Origin: Anaerolineales bacterium UBA6128
GTDB taxonomy: Bacteria > Chloroflexota > Anaerolineae > UBA1429
DNA: 9,021 bases
Direction of reading: 5' to 3'
Assembly: GCA_002423325.1 (NCBI GenBank)
Contig: DIVQ01000089.1
Coordinates: 1-9,021, forward strand
Position 1 is the first letter of the stretch; each line of letters starts with the position of its first letter. Shown piece by piece: positions 1 to 6,150 of this stretch. The notes below the pieces were generated by a model. That model was not told where the DNA came from and made no database searches. It saw only the letters and a list, made by a program, of their open reading frames with translations. A program made the translations under genes and the position numbers.

Positions 1-450
1 GTTCCCCTGTTCATCACCAACGCCATTGACAACCTGCCGATTCCGATGTATGGCGACGGGATGCAGATGCGCGACTACCAGTACGTGATGGATCACTGCG
101 AAGGGATTGACGTGGTGCTGCACAAGGGCGTCCCCGGCGAAACCTACAACCTGGGCACGGGCGTGGAGACCCACAACATCCACATGGCGAAGAAGATGCT
201 GCAACTGCTGGGCAAGCCCGAAAGCCTGATCCAGTACGTTGCCGACCGCCCCGGCCACGACCGCCGCTATGCCCTCAACGTGGACAAGATCCGCGCGCTG
301 GGCTGGCAGACGCAGTACCCCTTTGAGCAGGCGCTGGAACGGACCGTGCGCTGGTACCAGGGCAACGAGTGGTGGTGGCGCAAGATCAAATCGGGCGACC
401 TGTACCGCGAGTTCTATGAAAAGCACTATGCGGGGCGCGAAGTAAAGTAG
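1..450 (+). CDS. rfbB: dTDP-glucose 4,6-dehydratase, C-terminal part (5' end outside the window)
   Basis: The reading frame is open from base 1 and ends at TAA... TAG at 448-450, giving the last 149 residues of a protein that is usually about 330-350 residues long. The ATG at 46 is internal: the frame before it reads VPLFITNAIDNLPIPMYGDG, which is normal RmlB sequence. Family landmarks are the YGDGMQMRDYQYVMDHCEGI stretch, the YNLGTG motif, the nucleotide-sugar-binding RPGHDRRYALN segment, the GW..Y.FEQALERTVRWY helix and the tail WWWRKIKSGD. In this extended SDR family the enzyme converts dTDP-glucose to dTDP-4-keto-6-deoxyglucose, the entry step to dTDP-rhamnose and other deoxysugars for cell-surface glycans. 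The Rossmann NAD site and the catalytic YxxxK lie upstream of the window. The gene ends seven bases before a palindromic repeat and has no visible functional tie to the catabolic genes downstream. Another NDP-sugar epimerase/dehydratase is possible but less likely. Confidence 0.93.
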   Translation, partial: VPLFITNAIDNLPIPMYGDGMQMRDYQYVMDHCEGIDVVLHKGVPGETYNLGTGVETHNIHMAKKMLQLLGKPESLIQYVADRPGHDRRYALNVDKIRALGWQTQYPFEQALERTVRWYQGNEWWWRKIKSGDLYREFYEKHYAGREVK

Positions 451-456
451 AGTTCA

Positions 457-502
457 CCAGGTGAAACCTGGCGGTCCGTGGGGCATCTCGAGCGCCGGGC
501 TC
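457..502 (-). repeat. Palindromic repeat, copy A, with adjacent GC-rich module (opposite orientation)
   Basis: Bases 457-471 form a hairpin CCAGGT-GAA-ACCTGG. Read on the minus strand, ACGGACCGCCAGGTTTC (463-479) is identical to 1766-1782. CCAGGTGAAACCTGGCG (457-473) is the exact reverse complement of 559-575. A second module, GAGCGCCGGGCTC (490-502), is the exact reverse complement of 594-606. The two modules appear in a different relative order from copy B, so the spacer is a mosaic of shared modules rather than one simple palindrome. It begins seven bases after the dehydratase stop codon. Confidence 0.8.
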
Positions 503-520
503 CTGTCTGGCACGTCTGTG

Positions 521-545
521 GCCGGGCGGGAACCCGGTGCTTTTT
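521..545 (+). terminator. Possible rho-independent terminator
   Basis: A short GC stem (CCGGG 522-526, loop CGGGAA, CCCGG 533-537, plus a G-T closing pair at 521/538) is followed after TGC by five Ts at 541-545 (run TTTTT C). This is the only stem plus T-run in the spacer, and it would end transcripts from the upstream dehydratase gene. The stem is short and the T-run is offset by three bases, so the call is tentative. Confidence 0.4.
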
Positions 546-553
546 CGAGTTCG

Positions 554-606
554 TGGAGCGCCAGGTTTCACCTGGCAACCAGGTTGCCGGGCAGAGCCCG
601 GCGCTC
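554..606 (+). repeat. Three-hairpin palindromic element (repeat copy B)
   Basis: Three palindromes abut and share edge bases: GCCAGGT-TTC-ACCTGGC (560-576), GGCAACC-A-GGTTGCC (574-588) and GCCGGGC-AGA-GCCCGGC (586-602). All three stems are seven perfect base pairs with loops of one or three bases. TGGAGCGCCAGGTTTC (554-569) is repeated exactly at 1848-1863. The element ends about 14 bases before the GAGAGGG ribosome binding site of the next gene, so it would lie in that gene's leader if transcription starts upstream of it. Confidence 0.8.
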
Positions 607-632
607 CCTAACACACCTCTGAGAGGGCGCTC

Positions 633-1757
633 ATGACCAGGTTGCACATCGCCGTCATCGGCCTCGGCTTTGGCGCCGAGTTCGTGCCCATCTACCTCGA
701 CCACCCCGACGTGCACGCCGTCACGATCTGCAACCTCGACGCAAAGCGCTTGGACGCCGTGGGCGAGCGCTACGGCATCGCCCGTCGCGTGAAGCACTAC
801 GACGAACTGCTGGCCACGCCCGACATCGACGCCATCCACCTGGTCTCCGGCATCCCCGACCACGCCTCACAGGCCATCGCCGCACTGCGGGCCGGCAAGC
901 ACTGCGCCTGCACCGTGCCCGCCGCCACCAGCCTCGCCGACCTGCACGCGCTCGTCGCGGCGCAGCGCGCCTCGGGCCGCAACTATATGATGATGGAGAC
1001 CGCGGTCTACACGCGCCCGTTCCTGTACGCGCGCGAGTTGCACGCGCGAGGCGAGTTCGGTCGGCTGCAGTTCCTGCGCGGCGCGCACTACCAGGACATG
1101 GAGGCCTGGCCGCCCTACTGGGCGGGCCTGCCGCCGATGTGGTACGCCACCCACGCCATCTCCCCGCTGCTGGCCCTCGCCGACACGCGCGCCCTAAGGG
1201 TGCACTGCTACGGCTCGGGCGTCATGCGCGAGGAACTGGGCGCGCAGTACGGCAACCCCTTCCCGGTAGAGACGGCCGTCTTCCAACTGGAGGCCCCCGA
1301 CCTGTGCGCCGAGGTGACGCGCACGCTGTTCCACTGCGCGCGGCCCTACATGGAGAGCTTTGTGATCTATGGCGAGGATGCCTGCTACGAGTGGCAGATG
1401 GACGACGAGGCGCCGATGCTGTTCCGGCTGGCGCCGCTGCAGGCCGGTCGCGGTCGCCCCACCACGGCCGAGCGCCCTGTGCCGCCCGACCGCACCGACC
1501 TGTTGCCGCCGTCGATCGCGCGTTACACCACGCGCTTTGTCTACAGCGCCGAGCACTCACACCGCTCGTTCGAACAGGGCGGCGGGCACCACGGCTCGCA
1601 TCCGCACCTGGTGCACGAATTCGTGCGCAGCATGGTGGAGCAGCGCAAGCCGGCTATCGACGCCGTTACGGCAGCCAACTGGTCGGCGGCGGGCATCTGC
1701 GCGCACGCGTCGGCAATGCAGGGCGGCGCCGAGGTGACGGTGCCGTCGTTCGAGTAA
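633..1757 (+). CDS. Gfo/Idh/MocA-family NAD(P)-dependent oxidoreductase with a CTVP variant motif
   Basis: The protein has 374 residues, a normal length for the family. The ATG at 633 is preceded by GAGAGGG (621-627), five bases away. The N-terminal Rossmann domain begins IAVIGLGFGAEF (G10-x-G12-x-x-A dinucleotide loop). The usual family motif GKHVxxEKP, whose lysine contacts cofactor and substrate, is replaced by GKHCACTVPAATS (residues 88-100, T94-V95-P96), so the classical EKP lysine is absent. The C-terminal half has YATHAISPLL (H174), where family members often carry a catalytic histidine, and a His-rich GGGHHGSHPHLVHEF segment near the end. These enzymes are cytoplasmic dehydrogenases acting on sugars, inositols or glycoside-like substrates. 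The substrate here is unknown. The gene is alone on its strand, bracketed by palindromic repeats, and convergent with the GH116 gene. Family is secure; function is not. Confidence 0.88.
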   Translation: MTRLHIAVIGLGFGAEFVPIYLDHPDVHAVTICNLDAKRLDAVGERYGIARRVKHYDELLATPDIDAIHLVSGIPDHASQAIAALRAGKHCACTVPAATSLADLHALVAAQRASGRNYMMMETAVYTRPFLYARELHARGEFGRLQFLRGAHYQDMEAWPPYWAGLPPMWYATHAISPLLALADTRALRVHCYGSGVMREELGAQYGNPFPVETAVFQLEAPDLCAEVTRTLFHCARPYMESFVIYGEDACYEWQMDDEAPMLFRLAPLQAGRGRPTTAERPVPPDRTDLLPPSIARYTTRFVYSAEHSHRSFEQGGGHHGSHPHLVHEFVRSMVEQRKPAIDAVTAANWSAAGICAHASAMQGGAEVTVPSFE

Positions 1758-1765
1758 GCGACGGA

Positions 1766-1791
1766 ACGGACCGCCAGGTTTCTACCTGGCG
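1766..1791 (+). repeat. Palindromic repeat, copy C
   Basis: CGCCAGGTTTCTACCTGGCG (1772-1791) is a perfect eight-pair stem with a TTCT loop. It is identical to 1853-1872. The preceding bases 1766-1771 extend the identity with copy A (minus strand, 463-479). It lies eight bases after the Gfo/Idh stop codon and could stop or stabilise that transcript, though there is no T-run after it. Confidence 0.85.
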
Positions 1792-1847
1792 ATTTCCGTG
1801 TCCGATAGACTCAGCGTTCCCTGGCTCCGCTCCGTCCGGCGATGGTC

Positions 1848-1872
1848 TGGAGCGCCAGGTTTCTACCTGGCG
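1848..1872 (+). repeat. Palindromic repeat, copy D
   Basis: The 20-base hairpin at 1853-1872 is identical to copy C. Its left flank TGGAG (1848-1852) matches copy B (554-558). It lies in the middle of the 166-base convergent spacer. Confidence 0.85.
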
Positions 1873-1894
1873 CTCTCCCAAGCCATACCGAATT

Positions 1895-1913
1895 CGCCAT
1901 GTGAAACCTGGCG
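1895..1913 (-). repeat. Palindromic repeat, copy E (one stem mismatch)
   Basis: CGCCATGT-GAA-ACCTGGCG is the same palindrome in opposite orientation, with one stem mismatch (T at 1900 where other copies have G). It lies eleven bases beyond the GH116 stop codon in that gene's reading direction, mirroring copy C beyond the Gfo/Idh stop. The spacer 1758-1923 therefore carries three copies and otherwise shows nothing I recognise. Confidence 0.7.
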
Positions 1914-1923
1914 ATCCAGAGAT

Positions 1924-4545
1924 CTAGCTCACCACCACCCGCAGCGTGTGCCCCTCCTCGATCCTCACCGGCTGCTCGAACAGCACCTCGAGCTGTCCGC
2001 CGACCACCGCCGCAGTGCAGGCCAGCGGCGCGCCGTCCAACGCCGCCGTCACCGCGCCCGCCACGTCAATGCTGCCCAGCGCCAACTGTCCGATCTCCAA
2101 CTTGCCCCAAGCCACGGTCAGGCTGGCCTCGCCCTTGTCCGCCTCGATGGCCTGCGCATAGCTGCCCCAGCCGCTGTCGGTCGACCAAAAGCTGCGCCAG
2201 TCCTGCATCCAGATGCGCGGGCTGAAGCCGTAGCGCTTGTGCACGGCGTCGAAGGAATAGCCCGAGAGCGCCGTCAGCACCGACCACGACGACATCGAGC
2301 GCGCATAGTGGCTGCCGCACTCGTACTCGTTCCAGGGGTTGCGGCGGTAGCCGTCGTGCCGGTCGCGCACGCCCTTGACGATCGACAGGCCCTCATCCAC
2401 AAAGCCCTCATAGATCAGATGGCTGGCCACCTGATACTCGATGCCGCACCAGACCTCGTCCGAGTAGGGGAAGGGGAAGGCCGGCCGGCCGCCGTTGGGC
2501 CAGGTGCACAACAACAGCCCCTGCTCATCATTGAGCGCATAGATGCGCTGCGCGTTGGCGTGCTCCCATAGGTCGCTGCGCCAGTTGTGGTCGAACACTG
2601 CCTTGAGCGCGCTGCGCACGTGCCCGGGGTCGAACAAGTACCCCAGCCCCACGATGTGCGCCACCCACTGCCCGATCATCTGATCCGACAGGCAGCCGGC
2701 GCCGAACTGGTACTTTTCGGCCTGCTGCGGATCGTACTTTTGCACGTAGAACTCGCCGTTGTAGGTGAGTTCCTCGTACTTTTTCCGGCCGCTCTCGAAC
2801 AGGCGGCGGTAGAGCGCGGCGTCCGGGTCGTCGAGGTAGCGCGCCATCTCTTCCGCGGCGCGCAACGCTCCCAGGTAGAACCCGCCGATCATCGGGTTGG
2901 GCCCCTTGAACTCGATGTCGTAGGTGTTGTGCTGCACGCCGTCGATCACGCCGTCCTGGTCGGTATCCCAGGAGTCCTTGTCGGGTCCGCCCACCCAGGC
3001 GTAGGCCAGCGCCTTTTTGACCCGCGGCCACAGATTGCGCAGCCAGTCGTCATCGCCACACAGCTTCCAGTCGCGGTAGACCTTGAGGATGCCGCCCAAC
3101 TGCCCATCGGCCGCGGCGTGAAAGTCCCACGTTCCGGAGCCCGGCGGCAACTGCAACCGGAAGCACATCTTGCCGTCGTCGCCCAGGTTGAAGGTATAGT
3201 CGATGTCGCGCAGGCTGCGCTCCAGCGCCGGGAAGAGGAAGGCGTTGGTCTGCGCATAGTTCCAGACGTGCGTGCACGAGCCCTCGCAGCAGCCGCTGTC
3301 GCAGGTGCAGCCCTCAAAGCCATAGAACGTGCCGTCGGGCAGGCGGATGACGGTGGGCGAGTGCAGGATGGACGCCTGGCTCGATAGCGCGTCGAGCACG
3401 TAGGGTGGAAGAGTCGAGGCGAACAGCACATCGTGAAAGCGCACGGTCTCGGCGTACAGGCGCTCGCGGTTCGCCGCATAGTAGCGCGCCACGTCAAACG
3501 CGTCCGTCCAGAGCGTCGCATAGTAGTTCTTCCACTGGGCCGGCTTGCACACGCCGCCGCAAGCGCAATCGGCTTGGGGCTTGCCCCAGTACTTGCAAAA
3601 GTTCGGGAAATGCCAGCTCAGGTAGAAGGGCAGCGTGGCCTTTTCGCCCGGGGCCAGCGTCACGCGCAGGCCCAGCGTGCCGCTGTCACTCTGGCCCTCG
3701 TTCGAGGGGCCGTAGGTGCGCTCCTCCAGGGTGCCCGTGGCCGCAAAGTGATCCCAGTAGTCCTGCTCACGGTCGAACCAGCCCACGCGCAGCCAACTGC
3801 TCTGCCGCCAGACGTTGGTCCACGAGGTGGTCAGCGCGAGCGAGCCGTACACCGGCGCGTCCGGGGCGTACTTGCTCGAGGTGAACAGCAGTCCGCGCAC
3901 GCCCGGCTCGTCGACCCAGGCGTTGACGTTACCGCCCAGCGCCTTGCCCTCAAAGTGGTCCTTGCCGTCGGAGCCAACACAGTTCAACATGCTGCCGGCG
4001 ATGGAGACCTCCACGGTCTTGTCGCTCTTGTTGGCCAAGTGCCAGTGAAAGACGGCAATCGGCAGGCCCGAGTCATCGGCGTTGCCGGGGATAGAGGGGC
4101 TGTAGGCCTCCAGCGTCACCTGCACCGGCAGCGCCTCATCCCGAAAGGCGATCTCGGCCAGGGGGAACTCGCCTTTGAACGTGGCCTTGCGCAGGTGGGG
4201 AAAGCCGGCGCCGTTCTGACGCGGGTAGGTGTGGCCATAGTGGCGCCAGCCCTCGCGTCCCTGCCCTGAATAGGGCACCTGCGGCGGCGCCTGCAGCACC
4301 TTGGCCACCGGCGCCTCGCCCTGCGCTTTGGCCCAGATGGCGAAGAACGAACCCGGCATCAGCGTGCCCTTGTTCGGTCGATTAAAGATCTCCCAGTCGA
4401 CCAGGTTACCCGTGCCCGTCAGCGACACGCAACCCGTGCCCAGCCCGCCCAGCGGAAAGGCGATTTCGCGCAGGCGCTTGCCTTTGCGTGCTTTGGGCTT
4501 GCCGGTGGCATACAGCTCGTCGTGCGAGAAAAAGGTGTCGGACAT
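1924..4545 (-). CDS. GH116-family beta-glycosidase (GBA2-like glucosylceramidase family)
   Basis: The protein has 873 residues. The start is fixed by AGGAGG (4552-4557), six bases before ATG. Residues 25-60 carry the GH116 N-terminal signature (IAFPLGGLGTG, then LVDWEIFNRPNKG), followed by a beta-sandwich domain. The C-terminal (alpha/alpha)6 barrel runs from about residue 365 to 775. By analogy with studied GH116 retaining enzymes, E421 in CCEGSCTHVWN is the likely nucleophile and D543 in HNTYDIEF the likely acid/base. A DxDxDGxxD loop (D527-D535) just before the acid/base resembles a calcium site. No signal peptide is seen, so it is probably cytoplasmic. Known members hydrolyse beta-glucosides, beta-xylosides or N-acetylglucosaminides; the substrate here is open. 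Odd points are two cysteine clusters (C327, C329, C333 and C413, C415, C419, C420, C424) that suggest a structural metal. It lies last in the minus-strand block, 76 bases after the dehydratase large subunit, with its own likely promoter. Confidence 0.93.
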   Translation of the reverse strand: MSDTFFSHDELYATGKPKARKGKRLREIAFPLGGLGTGCVSLTGTGNLVDWEIFNRPNKGTLMPGSFFAIWAKAQGEAPVAKVLQAPPQVPYSGQGREGWRHYGHTYPRQNGAGFPHLRKATFKGEFPLAEIAFRDEALPVQVTLEAYSPSIPGNADDSGLPIAVFHWHLANKSDKTVEVSIAGSMLNCVGSDGKDHFEGKALGGNVNAWVDEPGVRGLLFTSSKYAPDAPVYGSLALTTSWTNVWRQSSWLRVGWFDREQDYWDHFAATGTLEERTYGPSNEGQSDSGTLGLRVTLAPGEKATLPFYLSWHFPNFCKYWGKPQADCACGGVCKPAQWKNYYATLWTDAFDVARYYAANRERLYAETVRFHDVLFASTLPPYVLDALSSQASILHSPTVIRLPDGTFYGFEGCTCDSGCCEGSCTHVWNYAQTNAFLFPALERSLRDIDYTFNLGDDGKMCFRLQLPPGSGTWDFHAAADGQLGGILKVYRDWKLCGDDDWLRNLWPRVKKALAYAWVGGPDKDSWDTDQDGVIDGVQHNTYDIEFKGPNPMIGGFYLGALRAAEEMARYLDDPDAALYRRLFESGRKKYEELTYNGEFYVQKYDPQQAEKYQFGAGCLSDQMIGQWVAHIVGLGYLFDPGHVRSALKAVFDHNWRSDLWEHANAQRIYALNDEQGLLLCTWPNGGRPAFPFPYSDEVWCGIEYQVASHLIYEGFVDEGLSIVKGVRDRHDGYRRNPWNEYECGSHYARSMSSWSVLTALSGYSFDAVHKRYGFSPRIWMQDWRSFWSTDSGWGSYAQAIEADKGEASLTVAWGKLEIGQLALGSIDVAGAVTAALDGAPLACTAAVVGGQLEVLFEQPVRIEEGHTLRVVVS

Positions 4546-4572
4546 GATGCGCCTCCTGTGAGCTATGGATGG

Positions 4573-4600
4573 TAAGTGGTGCGGGTATTCAAGCCACTTA
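4573..4600. promoter_or_regulatory. Inverted repeat around the GH116 promoter -10 (possible operator)
   Basis: TAAGTGG (4573-4579) and CCACTTA (4594-4600) are perfect seven-base inverted arms separated by 14 bases. They enclose the proposed -10 hexamer of the GH116 promoter (4587-4592). This is a typical position for a repressor site. As RNA the same bases would form a hairpin between the dehydratase and GH116 coding regions, but without a T-run. Confidence 0.4.
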
Positions 4601-4615
4601 ACGCAGAAATGTCAA
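4587..4615 (-). promoter_or_regulatory. Likely sigma-70-type promoter for GH116
   Basis: On the minus strand a perfect -35 TTGACA (4610-4615) is separated by exactly 17 bases from TTGAAT (4587-4592, four of six matches to TATAAT). The expected transcript start is near 4580, giving a leader of about 35 bases ending in the AGGAGG ribosome binding site. It lies in the 76-base gap between the dehydratase stop and the GH116 start, so GH116 can be expressed apart from the upstream genes. Confidence 0.55.
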
Positions 4616-4621
4616 GGCTGT

Positions 4622-5788
4622 TCAGAACACCACCCCCTGCCGCAGCAGCTTGAACTCGTGGTGACCGGTGGCCTCGGCCGCCGTGATGCGACCCGAGGCG
4701 ACCTCGAGGCACAGGTCGTACAGCCGCCGCCCCACCTGCGCGATCGACGCCTCCCCGCTGATGATCGGGCTGGCGTCCAGGTCCATATCGGCGCCCATGC
4801 GCGCGAACGTGCCCGCGTTGCCCGTCAGCTTGATGACCGGCGCGATGGGGTTGCCCATGGGGTTGCCGCGCCCGGTGGTGAAGGCCACCACCTGGCAGCC
4901 CGCCGCCACCAGCCCTGAGACCGAGAGCGGGTCGTTGCCGGGCGTGTCCATGAACGACAGCCCGGGCAGACGCGGCGCTTGGCCATACTCCAGCACATCC
5001 ACGATCGGCGACGAACCGCCCTTGAGCGCGTCGCCCAGCGCTTTCTCCTCCACCGTGCTGATGCCGCCCATGACGTTGCCGGGCGCCGGCTGCTTGCCCA
5101 TGAAATCCTCGCCGGTGGCCTTGTAGAACGCCTCGCAGGCCTCCAACGTCTCGGTGAGGCGGCAGGCCACCTGGGGCGTGGCCGCATGGCCTGTCAGGAT
5201 GTGGTCGGCGCCCAGCAGTTCGCTGGTCTCGGCCAGGATGACGCGCGCGCCCTGCGCGACCAGCAGATCGCTGAAGGCGCCCATGGCGGGGTTGGCGGCC
5301 ATCCCAGAGGTGGCGTCGGAGCCGCCGCACTCCAGCCCCACGGTCAGCGCCGACGCCGGACAGGGCTCGGCGCGGTACCCGCCGGCGCCGGCCACCATGC
5401 CGCGCACGATCTCGGCGCCGCGCTCGATGGTGCGCCGTGTGCCGCCCTCCTGCTGGATGACCAGCAGCTCGACCGGCGCCCAGCCCTGCGCGATGCGGCG
5501 CGTCAGGTCGGCGGCGTCCAGCGTCTCGCAGCCCAGACTGACCACCAGCGTGCCCACCACGTTGGGGTGCCGGCCGTACTGCGCCAGCCAGGTTGCGCCC
5601 AGGTCGATGTCGTGCTGGGTGGCGCCGCAACCCTCGTCGTAGCCCAGCAGCACGGAGCCGGCCACGCGCGCGGCAATCTGCGCGGCCGCGTGCAGGGCGC
5701 AGCCGCACGAGGGGATCACAACCACATGATTGCGCACACCCACCGATCCGTCGGGGCGGCGGTAGCCTCGAAAGGTGTCGCTGCTCAT
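4622..5788 (-). CDS. UxaA/GarD-type sugar-acid dehydratase, large (catalytic) subunit
   Basis: The protein has 388 residues and matches the D-galactarate dehydratase/altronate hydrolase C-terminal family. Landmarks in order are GYRRPDGSVGVRN (8-20), a cysteine-rich PSCGC (26-30), YDEGCGATQHD (50-60), SLGCE (84-88), GLECGGSDATSG (151-162) and TTGRGNPMGNPIAPVIK (304-320). Cysteines C28, C30, C54, C87 and C154 are candidate metal ligands. Family members dehydrate sugar acids such as altronate or galactarate to 2-keto-3-deoxy acids. A related split enzyme, (2R)-sulfolactate sulfo-lyase (SuyAB), has the same two-subunit form and similar sizes, so that activity cannot be excluded. The ATG overlaps the small-subunit stop as ATGA (5785-5788), which implies translational coupling and a two-protein complex. 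In E. coli UxaA the two parts are fused in one chain of about 495 residues. Cytoplasmic; natural substrate unknown. Confidence 0.9.
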   Translation of the reverse strand: MSSDTFRGYRRPDGSVGVRNHVVVIPSCGCALHAAAQIAARVAGSVLLGYDEGCGATQHDIDLGATWLAQYGRHPNVVGTLVVSLGCETLDAADLTRRIAQGWAPVELLVIQQEGGTRRTIERGAEIVRGMVAGAGGYRAEPCPASALTVGLECGGSDATSGMAANPAMGAFSDLLVAQGARVILAETSELLGADHILTGHAATPQVACRLTETLEACEAFYKATGEDFMGKQPAPGNVMGGISTVEEKALGDALKGGSSPIVDVLEYGQAPRLPGLSFMDTPGNDPLSVSGLVAAGCQVVAFTTGRGNPMGNPIAPVIKLTGNAGTFARMGADMDLDASPIISGEASIAQVGRRLYDLCLEVASGRITAAEATGHHEFKLLRQGVVF

Positions 5789-6066
5789 CGTTTCACGCTC
5801 CCTCTTATACTGCGCAGATTGTGGACGTGCACGTGCTGCCCCAGTGCGATATCGGCCGTGGCCAGCCCGATGCAGGTGCCGTACTTGATCACCGACTCAC
5901 CCGCGCGGATGGGCGCCAGCGCGACCTTGTGCCCAAAGGGGATCGCCTCGCGCGTCACCAGCCCGCACGCGCCGCCGTCCGCCAGCTCGAGCGGCGTACC
6001 CGCCGGCAGGTCGCTCAGCGCCATCGCCACATTGTCGTCGGGGTGAATCCGTAACACCTTGGCCAT
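5785..6066 (-). CDS. UxaA-type dehydratase small subunit (SAF domain)
   Basis: This 93-residue protein matches the N-terminal SAF domain of UxaA/GarD enzymes. It opens with VLRIHPDDNVAMALSDLPAGT (4-24) and continues with the conserved IPFGHKVAL (42-50), VIKYGTCIGLAT (59-70) and HVHVHN (78-83) segments; the last has the HxHN motif expected near the active site. The start ATG (6064-6066) has AGGAG at 6073-6077 with a six-base gap. Its stop overlaps the start of the large subunit. The domain is thought to complete the active site or substrate entrance of the dehydratase. SuyA of sulfolactate sulfo-lyase is a similar small subunit, so the pair could act on a sulfonate rather than a sugar acid. 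The upstream flank is the left end of the GxxExxY unit, with no clear promoter in 6067-6150. Confidence 0.9.
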   Translation of the reverse strand: MAKVLRIHPDDNVAMALSDLPAGTPLELADGGACGLVTREAIPFGHKVALAPIRAGESVIKYGTCIGLATADIALGQHVHVHNLRSIRGSVKR

Positions 6067-6091
6067 GCGAATCTCCTCTCAGGGACTAATC

Positions 6092-6127
6092 ACGAATGCA
6101 ACGAATGAGACGAATAACGCGAATGAT
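6092..6127 (+). repeat. Left array of four 9-base units (ACGAATGNN)
   Basis: The units at 6092, 6101, 6110 and 6119 are ACGAATGCA, ACGAATGAG, ACGAATAAC and GCGAATGAT, spaced exactly nine bases apart. A similar four-unit array occurs in opposite orientation at 6666-6701. Bases 6081-6130 are only about 44% G+C (hand count), clearly below the neighbouring genes. Confidence 0.8.
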
Positions 6128-6150
6128 GGTGCTCGAGAACTGAGCCCGAG

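Noticed and set aside
1766..1872. Copies C and D as classical rho-independent terminators
   Set aside because: The stems are strong but no T-run follows either one.
457..1913. CRISPR array
   Set aside because: Repeats are few, unevenly spaced, in both orientations, and separated by a full gene; no cas genes are seen.
2587..4269. Long plus-strand open frames opposite GH116
   Set aside because: They are antisense shadows in high-G+C coding DNA, with low-complexity Arg/Ala/Val-rich translations and no ribosome binding sites, while the minus frame encodes a full GH116 protein.
4563..5708. Long minus-strand frame overlapping the dehydratase large subunit
   Set aside because: It is an Arg/Gly-rich alternative frame of the same strand; the 4622-5788 frame has all family motifs and the ATGA overlap.
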